Below, piece by piece: positions 51,915 through 60,123 of a DNA stretch of 61,408 nt. The notes under the pieces are model-generated. The model was not told the origin of the DNA. It did no database searches and saw only the letters and a program-made list of their open reading frames with translations. The stretch spans positions 1-61,408 of the forward strand of contig CAKUXP010000018.1 in the NCBI GenBank assembly GCA_934700345.1, read 5' to 3'. A program made the translations under genes and the position numbers. Every line of letters starts with the position of its first letter. Within the stretch, counting starts at the first letter, position 1. The DNA is from an uncultured Fibrobacter sp. (GTDB taxonomy: Bacteria > Fibrobacterota > Fibrobacteria > Fibrobacterales > Fibrobacteraceae).

Positions 51915-52750
51915 GCGAAGCGCTTCGCGTCGAACATATTTCTGTTTACTACCCGATGCGGAGCGGAATCCTTTCGCGGGTTTCGCATTACCTGAAAGCG
52001 GTCGATGACGTTTCGTTCCGGCTCGACGAAGGGGAAATCCTTGCGGTCATCGGGGAATCGGGATGCGGAAAGAGTACGCTCGCACAAGCGCTGGTCGGGC
52101 TTCTGCCGTGGAAGTCGGGAACATATACCGTATTCGGGAAAAGCGTCGATGTCTCTTTGGCGAAGGCTTTTGCCGATGTCCGCAAGTCGGTGCAGATGGT
52201 TTTTCAGGATCCCTATTCGAGCCTGAATCCGCGGCAGACCGTTTCGCAAATTTTGATTTACCCGGCTGTGGCTAACGGAATTTCCAAGGGCGAAGCATTG
52301 GACAGGGCGAAGGAAAAATTGCAACTCGTCGGACTTCCGCAAAATTCGCTCGAACGCTATCCGCATGAATTTTCGGGCGGGCAGCGCCAGAGAATCGGCA
52401 TTGCGCGGGCGCTGATGCTCGAACCGAAAGTGCTGATCGCAGACGAAGTGACAAGCGCGCTCGACGTCTCTGTCCAGGCGAAGGTGCTTAAGCTTCTTGA
52501 AAATTTGCGGCAAAATCTGGGTATCGCCATCCTCTTTATTTCGCACGATATTTTGACCGTTCGGTCGTTTGCAAACAAAGTAATCGTCCTTTACAAGGGA
52601 AGGGAAAAAGAATCCGGGCCTGTGGAATCCGTTTTGGAAAATCCGAAGCATCCTTACACGAAATCGCTGATGGCGAGTGTTCCCACGCTCGACTTCGACA
52701 AACCACCGATCGTGCCGACCGATTTTTCGAATGATTTGTACGCTGATTGA
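51911..52750 (+). CDS. Peptide/nickel-type ABC transporter ATP-binding protein (OppF-like)
   Basis: This 279-residue ATPase resembles OppF/DppF, the second ATPase subunit of oligopeptide importers. Walker A is GESGCGKST, signature SGGQRQR, Walker B VLIADEVTSALD, and the H-loop ISHDILTV. The family's RSGILSRVSHYLKAVDDVSF N terminus and the NPKHPYTKSLMASVP tail are present. No permease, binding protein or OppD partner lies next to it, which is unusual for an Opp system; the partners may lie elsewhere. It overlaps xseB by ATGA. Confidence 0.88.
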   Translation: MSEALRVEHISVYYPMRSGILSRVSHYLKAVDDVSFRLDEGEILAVIGESGCGKSTLAQALVGLLPWKSGTYTVFGKSVDVSLAKAFADVRKSVQMVFQDPYSSLNPRQTVSQILIYPAVANGISKGEALDRAKEKLQLVGLPQNSLERYPHEFSGGQRQRIGIARALMLEPKVLIADEVTSALDVSVQAKVLKLLENLRQNLGIAILFISHDILTVRSFANKVIVLYKGREKESGPVESVLENPKHPYTKSLMASVPTLDFDKPPIVPTDFSNDLYAD

Positions 52751-52753
52751 AAA

Positions 52754-53887
52754 ATGAAAACAGTGAAACTTCGCATGGAAAAAATGGCGCAGGGCGGCGA
52801 AGCTCTTGCCCGCCTTGACGATGGCCGTGTTTGCTTTGTCGCAGGCGCCTTGGCGGGGGAAATCGCGGAGGTTTCCATCGTACAGGACAAAAAGGATTAT
52901 GCGAAAGGATTTGTCCGGAGAATTTTGGAACGGTCTGCGTTTCGTGTGGAGTCCCGATGCCCGCTTTACGAAAAATGCGGCGGCTGTTCGCTGCAACATG
53001 CGAGTTTTGAATGCCAGCTGTCGATGTATCGCGCGTCGGTCGAGGAACTGTTTCGGCGCTTTGCGAAAACGGAACTACCCGAAGGTTGGAAAATCCACGC
53101 GGGAAAATCCTACGGCTACAGAAATCGGGCGCGTCTTGTCCGCATCGGAAATGGCTGGGGGTTTCGGGAATCGAAAAGTCATCGTCTGATTCCCGTTTCC
53201 CGGTGTGCCGTCCTGTCGGATGCGTTAAACGAGGCAATTGCGAAGAATGCGTTCCCAAAGGTTTCGGAACTTTCCGTCTTTGACAATGGAAACGGTAAAA
53301 TTTCCTACTTCCATCGCGGAATGACGTTTTCGGAGTTTAAAAAGTATGCGACAAATACTGTCGCGCTCTGCGGACGTACCCTGTCGATGGATGCCGCCTG
53401 TTTTTTCCAGTCAAATCTGGGACTGCTCCCGGAACTGGTCAAAACCGTTTCGGATTCCGCCGGTTCGGGACGCTATCTCATCGATTTATACAGCGGTGTC
53501 GGATTTTTTGCTTCCCTGCTGCAGGAAAATTTTGAACGAATCGTGACGGTGGAACGCGAACCGAATGCCCTCTACTATGCAAAGCGTAACGTTTCCAAGG
53601 CTTGCAACGTATCCGCTCCCGCCGAAGAATGGCTTGCCCAAAACGACGCATCCGGTGCGGACATCCTGATTGTCGATCCGCCGCGGACCGGGCTTCTTCC
53701 GTCTGCGCTAGAAGCTGTTGCCAAGGCGCATCCGAAAAAACTGCTTTATGTTTCTTGCGACCCGGCGACGCTTGCCCGGGACTTCCAAAGGCTTTCCCTT
53801 CATGGTTACAAAATCCAAAAGGCGGAAGGATTCGCCTTTTATCCGCAGACACCGCATTTCGAAATGTTCTTGGAACTCGGCTGTTGA
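52754..53887 (+). CDS. RlmD/RumA-family 23S rRNA (uracil-5-)-methyltransferase
   Basis: This 377-residue protein is a TrmA/RlmD-type m5U methyltransferase. A TRAM-like domain (about 1-60) precedes a [4Fe-4S] Cys set (C69, C75, C78 and C151). The SAM site LYSGVGFF lies at 245-252, FQSN at 218-221, DPPRTG near 308, and the catalytic C335 in VSCDPATLARD. It should methylate a uridine in 23S rRNA or tRNA. It starts 3 bp after the ABC ATPase stop. Confidence 0.93.
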   Translation: MKTVKLRMEKMAQGGEALARLDDGRVCFVAGALAGEIAEVSIVQDKKDYAKGFVRRILERSAFRVESRCPLYEKCGGCSLQHASFECQLSMYRASVEELFRRFAKTELPEGWKIHAGKSYGYRNRARLVRIGNGWGFRESKSHRLIPVSRCAVLSDALNEAIAKNAFPKVSELSVFDNGNGKISYFHRGMTFSEFKKYATNTVALCGRTLSMDAACFFQSNLGLLPELVKTVSDSAGSGRYLIDLYSGVGFFASLLQENFERIVTVEREPNALYYAKRNVSKACNVSAPAEEWLAQNDASGADILIVDPPRTGLLPSALEAVAKAHPKKLLYVSCDPATLARDFQRLSLHGYKIQKAEGFAFYPQTPHFEMFLELGC

Positions 53888-54312
53888 ATGTTAAAAGTTG
53901 AAAAAAATCAGGAAACAGGAATCAGGGAAGTTAGTTAGGAATGAGAAATTGACAGTCTAGCGAACTGCATCAGGGACGAGGGAGAAGGGACTAGGGATTT
54001 TATGAGCGCGTACCCGGTGTTCAGAGCTTAGTTGGGAGAACTTAGAGCTTAGAACTGCGGATGTCTAAGTTTTTGGAATGCGGTAAGAGGAACGTGGGAC
54101 AGAAAACGGCTCGCTCCGCAAAATCAATTCCTCATTCCGCATTTTCCTTACCCGTCCGCAGACTACTCCCTAATCCCTAATCCCTAATCCCTAAAATTTA
54201 AACGTCTGCGGACGATTCCCTTTTTACCCACTCAACTTTACCCGCCAAATTTTATAATTTATTTTTCGGTTTGAAGAAAAATGCAAACGCTCGAATCTTC
54301 GGGCGAGAGGAT
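53888..54312. repeat. Degenerate self-complementary intergenic repeat (copy 4)
   Basis: This 425-bp gap has no gene. It carries a segment (54011-54057) that matches 12447-12493 at 44 of 47 positions. A TCCCTAATCCCTAATCCCTAA tandem tract lies at about 54166-54196, with reverse-complementary variants on the left (AGGGACTAGGGATT near 53985). The same family occupies the gaps at 12410, 23945 and 29750. AT-rich sequence with TATAATT near 54250 precedes the next gene and may hold its promoter. Confidence 0.7.
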
Positions 54313-54765
54313 ATGATGAGAAAAAGAATTTTTTTGTCCGCCCTGTTCCTGCCGATGATCTTTTCGGCGTGTTCTTCGGAACCGATGCAGGTCATCTGCG
54401 GAAAGGATTTCATACAAAGCCGCGCTGCCGTTGTCGATACATCGAGCGTCTTTCACAGCTCGGAACCTTTTGTCATGCAATTTCGTTATGGCAAGAACTT
54501 TGACTTTTCAAAGCTCAAATGGGAAGTCGTAAATGCATCGGGAAAGATTATCGCATCCAAGACAAGCCCTGTCAATGCAAAGGAAGGCTCCTACACGGTT
54601 CTGGTTTCTTCCATTCGCGGGGGATTTTCTAGCGCGACGGAATTCTTCAAGGCGAAGGAAGGCGAATTTTCCATCCGGTTCTTCGATGCGGATTCGGATT
54701 CGCTTCTCATGCAAAAGCAGATTCGCGTGGTTCGAAACAGTGAAAAAATCGATGGAGCAAAATGA
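54313..54765 (+). CDS. Lipoprotein of unknown function
   Basis: This 150-residue lipoprotein has signal peptide MMRKRIFLSALFLPMIFSAC with the lipid Cys at the end. The mature part looks like a single Ig-like beta-sandwich, with alternating strands such as EPFVMQFRYGKNFDFSKLKW. No family was recognised. GAGAGG precedes the ATG; ATG 54316 is equally possible. It overlaps the next lipoprotein by 4 bp, forming a three-lipoprotein run. Confidence 0.7.
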   Translation: MMRKRIFLSALFLPMIFSACSSEPMQVICGKDFIQSRAAVVDTSSVFHSSEPFVMQFRYGKNFDFSKLKWEVVNASGKIIASKTSPVNAKEGSYTVLVSSIRGGFSSATEFFKAKEGEFSIRFFDADSDSLLMQKQIRVVRNSEKIDGAK

Positions 54766-55673
54766 AGTATTTAGGATTACCTCTAACCGCAATCTGCTTG
54801 TTTGCCTGTTCTTCGGATGTGGAGATAAACTACAGGCTTTCGGAACCTGTCTCCGTAGAGCTTTATACGGAAAGCACCTACGCTACCATCGACTTGGAGG
54901 ATGTAGAACGCGTCGGGACTATCAATGCGGATTACGTCCGTCTGGAATATTCGCAAAAGGGCGACACCCTGATGATTCTCCGGAATTTTGAAATCGACAA
55001 ATCGCGAGGTTACCTAAAAAATTCCCATCCGGCGGAACTCCAGTGGCGCTTACCCGAAGTCCTGACCAAGGGAATTGCGGAAAGGGCTGTCGAAACGTCT
55101 GGCTTTGTCGAAGGTTATGACACGCTGCTTTACAGCATCCCGATGCCCAAGCGCTGGCGCGACCAGCTTCTCAATCCCGATTACATCAAGCATCTCGAGA
55201 GGCAGGAAAAGCATCGCTATGAAATGGACCATCTGCTTGTGGGCAAGGTCCCCGAAAAAGGAAACATCACGCAGCTCCTAAAGGACCGCGGACGTCTCCG
55301 GTTCGCTCTCATCCAGGTGGATTCCGTCGTCACGGAAGGTTTCCGCAATCTCGACCGCCGCAAGTGCCTAGCCTACACGGTCTATCTGAAGGAGAAGGAG
55401 AGCTTCCCGTATTACATCTGGGAACAGCACGTAAACAGCAAAATCGGCACGGAAAAATTCCAGGCCTATCGGACGGGACTCAAGGCGGAATATGAGACTG
55501 CCTACTGGGTAACGCTCGACCCCGAAACGGGAATCCCGTGCCAGGAGCGCGAAGTCAAGGTCGGAACGCATACGATGGTAAACGCCAAGACGGGCGATAC
55601 GGCGACGTTCAAGAGCAACACGACGCTCGAACGCCTCTACACGGTCGTCCGGGATTCGTCGGACGCGAAATGA
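54762..55673 (+). CDS. Lipoprotein of unknown function
   Basis: This 303-residue lipoprotein has signal peptide MKYLGLPLTAICLFAC. The mature part is mixed, with a mid-region rich in Lys and Glu and a beta-rich C-terminal half (YYIWEQHVNSKIG, TAYWVTLDPETGIPCQ). No family was recognised. Both neighbours overlap it by ATGA, so translation is coupled through all three lipoproteins. Confidence 0.7.
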   Translation: MKYLGLPLTAICLFACSSDVEINYRLSEPVSVELYTESTYATIDLEDVERVGTINADYVRLEYSQKGDTLMILRNFEIDKSRGYLKNSHPAELQWRLPEVLTKGIAERAVETSGFVEGYDTLLYSIPMPKRWRDQLLNPDYIKHLERQEKHRYEMDHLLVGKVPEKGNITQLLKDRGRLRFALIQVDSVVTEGFRNLDRRKCLAYTVYLKEKESFPYYIWEQHVNSKIGTEKFQAYRTGLKAEYETAYWVTLDPETGIPCQEREVKVGTHTMVNAKTGDTATFKSNTTLERLYTVVRDSSDAK

Positions 55674-56122
55674 TGCGCTTCGGTTGGATTTCGTTTGCGC
55701 TTTTATATGTGTCGCTTGTCGCCTGTGGCGGAACAAAATCCGCGCAGCAGACAATGGCGGAAGACCGAGACTATATGTACAGGGAGGCTTACAGCGCCTA
55801 TATCAAGGCCGAGGAACGCTACCTGAACCTGCTCTTCAATATCGAACGGATGCCCGAAGAAGAAGAACTCTGGATAATGAAGCGCGACCAGATGAAGGAA
55901 CTCGAACAGCTTCGTTCCCTGATGCTCCAGGCCCGCTCGGAACTCGACGAGTCGCTCCAGGACTGGGAACGTTACCTTTCCGAACTCCAGAAGGAAACGG
56001 CGGAGGCTAAGGCGGTTTCCCGGGCGAGATTTCGCACGGCAAACGACGAGAGGACTTCTCCGGGACATCTGCTCCCGGGAGAATTCGTAAAGGATTCCGT
56101 TCGCAAGGCGATGCAGAGGTAA
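55670..56122 (+). CDS. Lipoprotein with helical mature region
   Basis: This 150-residue lipoprotein has signal peptide MMRFGWISFALLYVSLVACGG. The mature part is predicted helical and strongly charged (AEERYLNLLFNIERMPEEEEL, QMKELEQLRSLMLQARSELDE), consistent with a coiled coil in the periplasm. The function is unknown. It overlaps the previous gene by ATGA and ends 2 bp before murI. Confidence 0.7.
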   Translation: MMRFGWISFALLYVSLVACGGTKSAQQTMAEDRDYMYREAYSAYIKAEERYLNLLFNIERMPEEEELWIMKRDQMKELEQLRSLMLQARSELDESLQDWERYLSELQKETAEAKAVSRARFRTANDERTSPGHLLPGEFVKDSVRKAMQR

Positions 56123-56124
56123 CC

Positions 56125-56934
56125 GTGATAGGCGTCTTTGATTCCGGGTTTGGCGGCCTTTCGATTTTGCGCGAATTGCGGCGTGCGCTTCCCGGTTACG
56201 ATTTTCTCTATCTCGGGGACAATGCTCGCGCTCCCTACGGTTCCCGCACATTCGACACGATTTACCGCTACACTCTCGAAGCGGTCCGCGCTCTTTTTGA
56301 CAGGGGGTGCCCGCTCGTCATTCTCGCCTGCAACACGGCCAGTGCCCGGGCGCTCCGCACTATCCAACAGCGCGACCTGCCGACCCTCGCTCCGCAGAAC
56401 CGCGTTTTGGGCATTATCCGTCCCACGGCGGAGGAAGCGGGGAACTTCTCGAAGAGCGGGCATCTCGGGATTTTGGGAACGGTCGGAACGGTGGAGTCGA
56501 ACAGCTATCCCATCGAAATCGGGCATTTCTTCCCGAAACTCAAGGTGACGCAGGAGGCTTGTCCGCTGTGGGCGACTCTTGTTGAAAACGGTGAAATCGA
56601 CAGCGAGGGAACGCGTTTTTTTGTGAAAAGGGATATCGATCGGCTGCTTGCGAAGGATCCGCAGATCGATGCGATTCTTTTGGCGTGTACGCACTATCCG
56701 CTGCTTTTGCCGGTCATCGAACAGGTCGTTCCGCCGCAGATCCGGGTTGTTTCGCAAGGATCGATCGTCGCTCAAAAGACAGTGGACTACCTGAAGCGGC
56801 ATCCCGAAATGGAAAAAAGGCTGACTCGCGGGGGAAGTTTGTCCTTTTTGACGACCGACACCCCTGAATTTTTCCGCAAAGGGGCAAGTTTTTTCGGCGT
56901 GGATAAGGTTTCTGCAAAAAGTTTGACTTTTTAA
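56125..56934 (+). CDS. murI: Glutamate racemase
   Basis: This 269-residue enzyme makes D-glutamate for peptidoglycan. VFDSGFGGLSILREL is at the N terminus, and the two catalytic Cys are C69 in ACNTASA and C188 in ACTHYPLLLP. PYG in the DNARAPYGS loop is present. It uses a GTG start 2 bp after the lipoprotein stop, with GAGG just upstream as ribosome site. Length is normal. Confidence 0.95.
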   Translation: MIGVFDSGFGGLSILRELRRALPGYDFLYLGDNARAPYGSRTFDTIYRYTLEAVRALFDRGCPLVILACNTASARALRTIQQRDLPTLAPQNRVLGIIRPTAEEAGNFSKSGHLGILGTVGTVESNSYPIEIGHFFPKLKVTQEACPLWATLVENGEIDSEGTRFFVKRDIDRLLAKDPQIDAILLACTHYPLLLPVIEQVVPPQIRVVSQGSIVAQKTVDYLKRHPEMEKRLTRGGSLSFLTTDTPEFFRKGASFFGVDKVSAKSLTF

Positions 56935-57018
56935 GGTATAATTTTATATCTTGCAGGAGGAAAACGAACCATCTCTGGTCCGCTTTTGATTCTTTTACTC
57001 TGAGGAAAAGGACGTATT

Positions 57019-57708
57019 ATGCCGCAAATACAGATTAATTTAACCGGTTGGCAAGGCTTCCGTGGCAAGAACACGGGTAGCCTTCTCTATGTCGAGACCA
57101 GCCGAATGTCCGTTGTCCCGGTCCGTGACCAGCTGAACGAAAACGAAAAAGGTTCCTTTTCGGAACCGAACTACGAAACATCCACATACGGATTTGTTTC
57201 CTGCTGCAATGTCAAGGCCATCAATAAAATTGTCAAGACGAACAAGAGCCGCTACATCTTATTTGGAACGCGCTACGAAGGCGGGGATGCGGATTACAAG
57301 GACAAGTATCTAATTATGGGATACATGAAAATCGAACAGACGAAGGATGTTCGCTCGCGCCATATCCAGTCCTATATGGCGACACAGGGAGCCGTGGAAC
57401 CGGAATGCATGCTTCTCGAAGAGGACATCGCCGTCCACGGACCGATGCATTTTGTCTCTCTGCAGGATTCCTATGTGCTAACCGATGACCGCTTGAAGGA
57501 ATGGGGCTACAAGGGTCATGTGGGCCGTCAGCTCAAGACGGTTTTCAACGAGGAGCATACGAAGGAAATCTTGACCCACCTGGATTCCCGTGACGATAAA
57601 ATCGATGAGTACATCGCAACGGTTGACGAGTTCAAGAAGGCGCTCGCCGCCCAGCAAGCCGCAGCGGAAACCGCCGGGGAATCTACTCCGGAAGAACCTG
57701 AAAATTGA
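57019..57708 (+). CDS. Conserved-looking protein of unknown function
   Basis: This 229-residue soluble protein has no signal peptide. It has a mixed beta/alpha pattern, a Cys pair (FVSCCNVKAI), and a C-terminal helix with an Ala/Gln-rich then acidic end (KKALAAQQAAAETAGE). I do not recognise the family. GAGGAAAAGGA lies before the ATG, and a TATAAT at about 56937 is a candidate promoter. A good terminator follows, so it is probably monocistronic. Confidence 0.65.
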   Translation: MPQIQINLTGWQGFRGKNTGSLLYVETSRMSVVPVRDQLNENEKGSFSEPNYETSTYGFVSCCNVKAINKIVKTNKSRYILFGTRYEGGDADYKDKYLIMGYMKIEQTKDVRSRHIQSYMATQGAVEPECMLLEEDIAVHGPMHFVSLQDSYVLTDDRLKEWGYKGHVGRQLKTVFNEEHTKEILTHLDSRDDKIDEYIATVDEFKKALAAQQAAAETAGESTPEEPEN

Positions 57709-57751
57709 AAAAGTCGGATTGTCTAAAGTTCGGATAGAACTTGGATGGATA

Positions 57752-57780
57752 GGCCCGGTGCAATACCGGGTTTATTTTTT
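57752..57780 (+). terminator. Rho-independent terminator after the 229-residue protein gene
   Basis: CCCGGT and ACCGGG form a 6-bp stem with a 5-base loop, followed by a T-rich tail (TTTATTTTTT). It lies 45 bp after the stop codon. Confidence 0.85.
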
Positions 57781-57879
57781 AGGGGCAATTGGGAGGTGTT
57801 TCCTGGAAAGGTTGCACTGAATTTTAAAAACTAGGAGGTATTGAATTCTGCGGCGGAATTGTGTATATTTTTTTTTGTT

Positions 57880-57897
57880 GTTCGCAGATTTGCGAAC
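57880..57897. promoter_or_regulatory. Operator-like palindrome upstream of the XRE gene
   Basis: GTTCGCA and TGCGAAC form a perfect 7-bp inverted repeat with a 4-bp spacer. A third half-site (GCGAAC) follows at about 57901-57907. A TATATT box lies just upstream at about 57865, so the palindrome overlaps the expected transcription start. Autorepression by the XRE protein encoded 20 bp downstream is the natural reading. Confidence 0.65.
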
Positions 57898-57916
57898 AGG
57901 CGAACAAAGGAGAAAG

Positions 57917-58273
57917 ATGAGTAAATTCGGCGATTTTATCGAAACAATCCGCAAAAGCAGGCGAATGACGATTCGCGACTTGGCGAAACGGATGGGAAAA
58001 TCCGCAACGTATATTTGCGATATCGAAAAAGGCAATCGCAAGCCGAGCGATAACAATTTTTACGAACAAATGGCTGCAGCCCTTGAACTAGATGGGGACG
58101 AAAGGGCGCTGCTTTTTGACTTGGTGGCGGATCCGAGCAAGGGGGAAGCCCCGAAGGACATCGCCGACTACATCAACGAAGTGCCGGAGGCCAAGGCAGC
58201 CTTGCGCATGGCGAAGGAAAAGGCCTCTGCTGCCGACTGGGAACATTTCCGGCGGCTGCTGGAAGGGAAATAG
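57917..58273 (+). CDS. XRE-family helix-turn-helix regulator
   Basis: This 118-residue protein has a Cro/CI-type helix-turn-helix at about residues 5-60 (FGDFIETIRKSRRMTIRDLAKRMGKSATYICDIEKGNRKPS). A short acidic helical C-terminal part follows. AAGGAGA precedes the ATG. It is followed 2 bp later by an ImmA/IrrE-type protease gene, a pairing that in phages and mobile elements makes a repressor and its cleaving protease. The operator-like palindrome sits upstream. Confidence 0.9.
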   Translation: MSKFGDFIETIRKSRRMTIRDLAKRMGKSATYICDIEKGNRKPSDNNFYEQMAAALELDGDERALLFDLVADPSKGEAPKDIADYINEVPEAKAALRMAKEKASAADWEHFRRLLEGK

Positions 58274-58275
58274 GG

Positions 58276-59067
58276 ATGATAAAAACGGTGCCTCTCAAGT
58301 TCTTGCCGAATATCCAGGTTCCTATCAAGGAAGATGGGACGCTGGTTTTATCTTGCGAAGATATTGAATTTCATACGGTCGAATTTTTGAAGAACAATGT
58401 TTCGGAATATGGATATGACTTTGGGGTTCCGCAGGCGACACCTATTGACAGGATTATAGAAGGTCTGGGCTTGACAATTCAGTTTGCGAACTTTGCGGAC
58501 AGACGGATTCTGGGAATGAATCTGTTTGGAAGAGGACGTGTTAAAATTGTAGTCGATGGAAAATATATCGATGAAGTTTACGAGGCAGGGACGATCCTTG
58601 TTTCTGGAGAACTCGAAGAAACGTCTCCCGTAGGAAGGCTGAATTTTACCTTGGCTCACGAGTTTGGACATTCCTTTTATCACGAAGACTACTTTAATCC
58701 ACATTCCGACAACTACGAGTTGGATTTGGGCGCGGAATTCTCTTGTGGTTTGAAAGCTTCTTCCTGCAAACGTTCGGTAATCGGCGAGTATTTTGGGCGT
58801 CCCTTGAGTACGAAGTTTGACTGGGTTGAATGGCAGGCGGACTACTTTGCCTCTTGCTTGTTGATGCCTCGTGATTCTGTAGGCGTCTTTATGGGACGAT
58901 ATTTTCCGGAACAGAAAATGCTTTTTTCCTGTGCCCCAGAAAATTTTCCTTTAAGCAGATTCTCCGAGTTTCAGCGAAACGAAATAGTGGAGAGTTTCCA
59001 GGACATATACCAAGTTTCTCGCCAAGCGGCGATAATCCGTTTGCGCAAGTTAAAGTATTTGGAATAG
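58276..59067 (+). CDS. ImmA/IrrE-family metallopeptidase
   Basis: This 263-residue protein is an ImmA/IrrE-like (COG2856) zinc peptidase. HEFGH lies at 128-132 in FTLAHEFGHSFYHE, and the downstream Glu in EWQADYFASCLLMP (E185) is the third zinc ligand. ImmA cleaves the XRE-type repressor of its own element and so relieves repression. A final helical region (SRQAAIIRLRKLKYLE) ends the protein. The last 56 bp of the gene are part of a 68-bp repeat also found at 61093. Confidence 0.92.
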   Translation: MIKTVPLKFLPNIQVPIKEDGTLVLSCEDIEFHTVEFLKNNVSEYGYDFGVPQATPIDRIIEGLGLTIQFANFADRRILGMNLFGRGRVKIVVDGKYIDEVYEAGTILVSGELEETSPVGRLNFTLAHEFGHSFYHEDYFNPHSDNYELDLGAEFSCGLKASSCKRSVIGEYFGRPLSTKFDWVEWQADYFASCLLMPRDSVGVFMGRYFPEQKMLFSCAPENFPLSRFSEFQRNEIVESFQDIYQVSRQAAIIRLRKLKYLE

Positions 59068-59079
59068 GAGGATGATATG
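59012..59079 (+). repeat. 68-bp direct repeat, left copy
   Basis: The repeat starts in the last 56 bp of the ImmA/IrrE gene and runs through a TAGGAGG ribosome site to an ATG. It matches 61093-61158 at every position apart from a 2-bp gap. In this copy the ATG is followed directly by TAA, so nothing is translated. The 2-kb cassette with the EndoU gene lies between the copies. Confidence 0.93.
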
Positions 59080-59370
59080 TAAGGGATGCAAGATAGGTTG
59101 CCCGTCAAAAAAGCCTTGAAACTACTGCTAATAGTTTCAAGGCTTGCCATGATATTTCTATCAGAAGGCTTGATTTTTAGAAAATAGAAATATCCTGGCG
59201 TTTTGACTGCTCCTTGGCAGGCGAAATTCTTATACGATTTTCGCCCGAGAAATCTTTTGTCAAAATTCAACTGGCATGAAATGATTTTAACCATAAGAGC
59301 AAGAATTGCGCACTCTACGAGTTTGCAAACGCAAGCTCGCAGGTCGAACTTTTAGCCAAGAGGTATTTCT
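59080..59370. ncRNA. Hairpin-rich noncoding segment before the DUF4417/EndoU genes
   Basis: Four consecutive inverted repeats occur in 291 bp. 59111-59145 is a perfect 12-bp stem plus flanks (GCCTTGAAACTA). 59151-59194 pairs GATATTTCTAT with ATAGAAATATC. 59220-59245 pairs GGCGAAA with TTTTCGCC. 59318-59339 pairs CGAGTTTGC with GCAAGCTCG, with one mismatch. On the minus strand the first stem is followed by a T run, so it can terminate leftward transcription. No gene is credible here. It could be an attenuator, an RNA antitoxin or simply a terminator cluster. Confidence 0.4.
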
Positions 59371-60123
59371 ATGAAAAAAATGGGCGAAAGCCTCAAGAAA
59401 AAACGTCTGTTGCTCCATCATTTAGATTACACCAACAAGACCCAAAAATCCGGCAAATTGGAGTTGCCTAGCGTTCAATGCAATACAGAAGTACTGCCTG
59501 ATTATATCGCACTATTCTCGCAAGTTGGCGACTACCGGCATACGTCAAAAACTGCCGTCGCCTTTTTCCTGTTTGATAACTTGTTTGATGGACAGTTCGG
59601 GCTTTATAATGCAATCTATTACAATAACCGTGATGATTTGAAAAACTTCAAGAAACGATTTAAGGGACTCCGGTTTGCTATTGCTCCGGATTGCTCGGAA
59701 TGTGGCGATGTCGATTTACTGGAGAATCTGTATCGGTTGAAGCGTTCTCGTGTAATTTCGTTATGGCTTACGATGGAATTGGGTATTTGCGTGATACCGT
59801 TGATAACTTTTCCTCGCTTGGATTTTTTGCCTTTTGTTCTGGAAGGTCTTCGGGAATGCAGTGTTGTTGCCTTCAGTACCAAGGGCTATATCAATGACAA
59901 GAAAGAAAGGAGGATTCTTGTAGAAGCGATAAGGCAAACAGTCAATACATTGCGCCTAAAAAAAATACTTGTTTACGATGTCTGCGGAACAGATGGAAAA
60001 GCTTTGGCGATATTTGAATATGCTATAGAAAAAGGCATAGAAGTTGTCGTGCCGGACAATGTCTTGAAAATTCGAAATAGGTTGGGCAAGCAAAAATCTG
60101 GAGGAGAAAAACATGCGGTGTAG
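59371..60123 (+). CDS. DUF4417-like protein, upstream partner of the EndoU gene
   Basis: This 250-residue protein resembles the DUF4417 family of unknown function: an N-terminal part with FFLFDNLFDGQFGLYN, then FKGLRFAIAPDCSECGDVDLLENLYRLKRSR and a GICVIPLITFPRL segment, FVLEGLRECSVVAFSTKGY, and a C-terminal LRLKKILVYD. No signal peptide is visible. A GAGG ribosome site precedes the ATG. Its last 11 bp overlap the EndoU gene in a different frame, which implies coupled expression with the toxin. It could be a chaperone, adaptor or regulator. Confidence 0.7.
   Translation: MKKMGESLKKKRLLLHHLDYTNKTQKSGKLELPSVQCNTEVLPDYIALFSQVGDYRHTSKTAVAFFLFDNLFDGQFGLYNAIYYNNRDDLKNFKKRFKGLRFAIAPDCSECGDVDLLENLYRLKRSRVISLWLTMELGICVIPLITFPRLDFLPFVLEGLRECSVVAFSTKGYINDKKERRILVEAIRQTVNTLRLKKILVYDVCGTDGKALAIFEYAIEKGIEVVVPDNVLKIRNRLGKQKSGGEKHAV

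Noticed and set aside
51704..52999. Minus-strand open frame of 431 codons across xseB and the ABC ATPase
   Set aside because: It spans three recognised genes on the other strand and has no motif; a codon-bias artefact.
58971..59294. Minus-strand 107-codon frame across the end of immA and the hairpin region
   Set aside because: Half of it is antisense to the conserved end of the ImmA/IrrE gene and the rest crosses inverted repeats; no ribosome site or family features.
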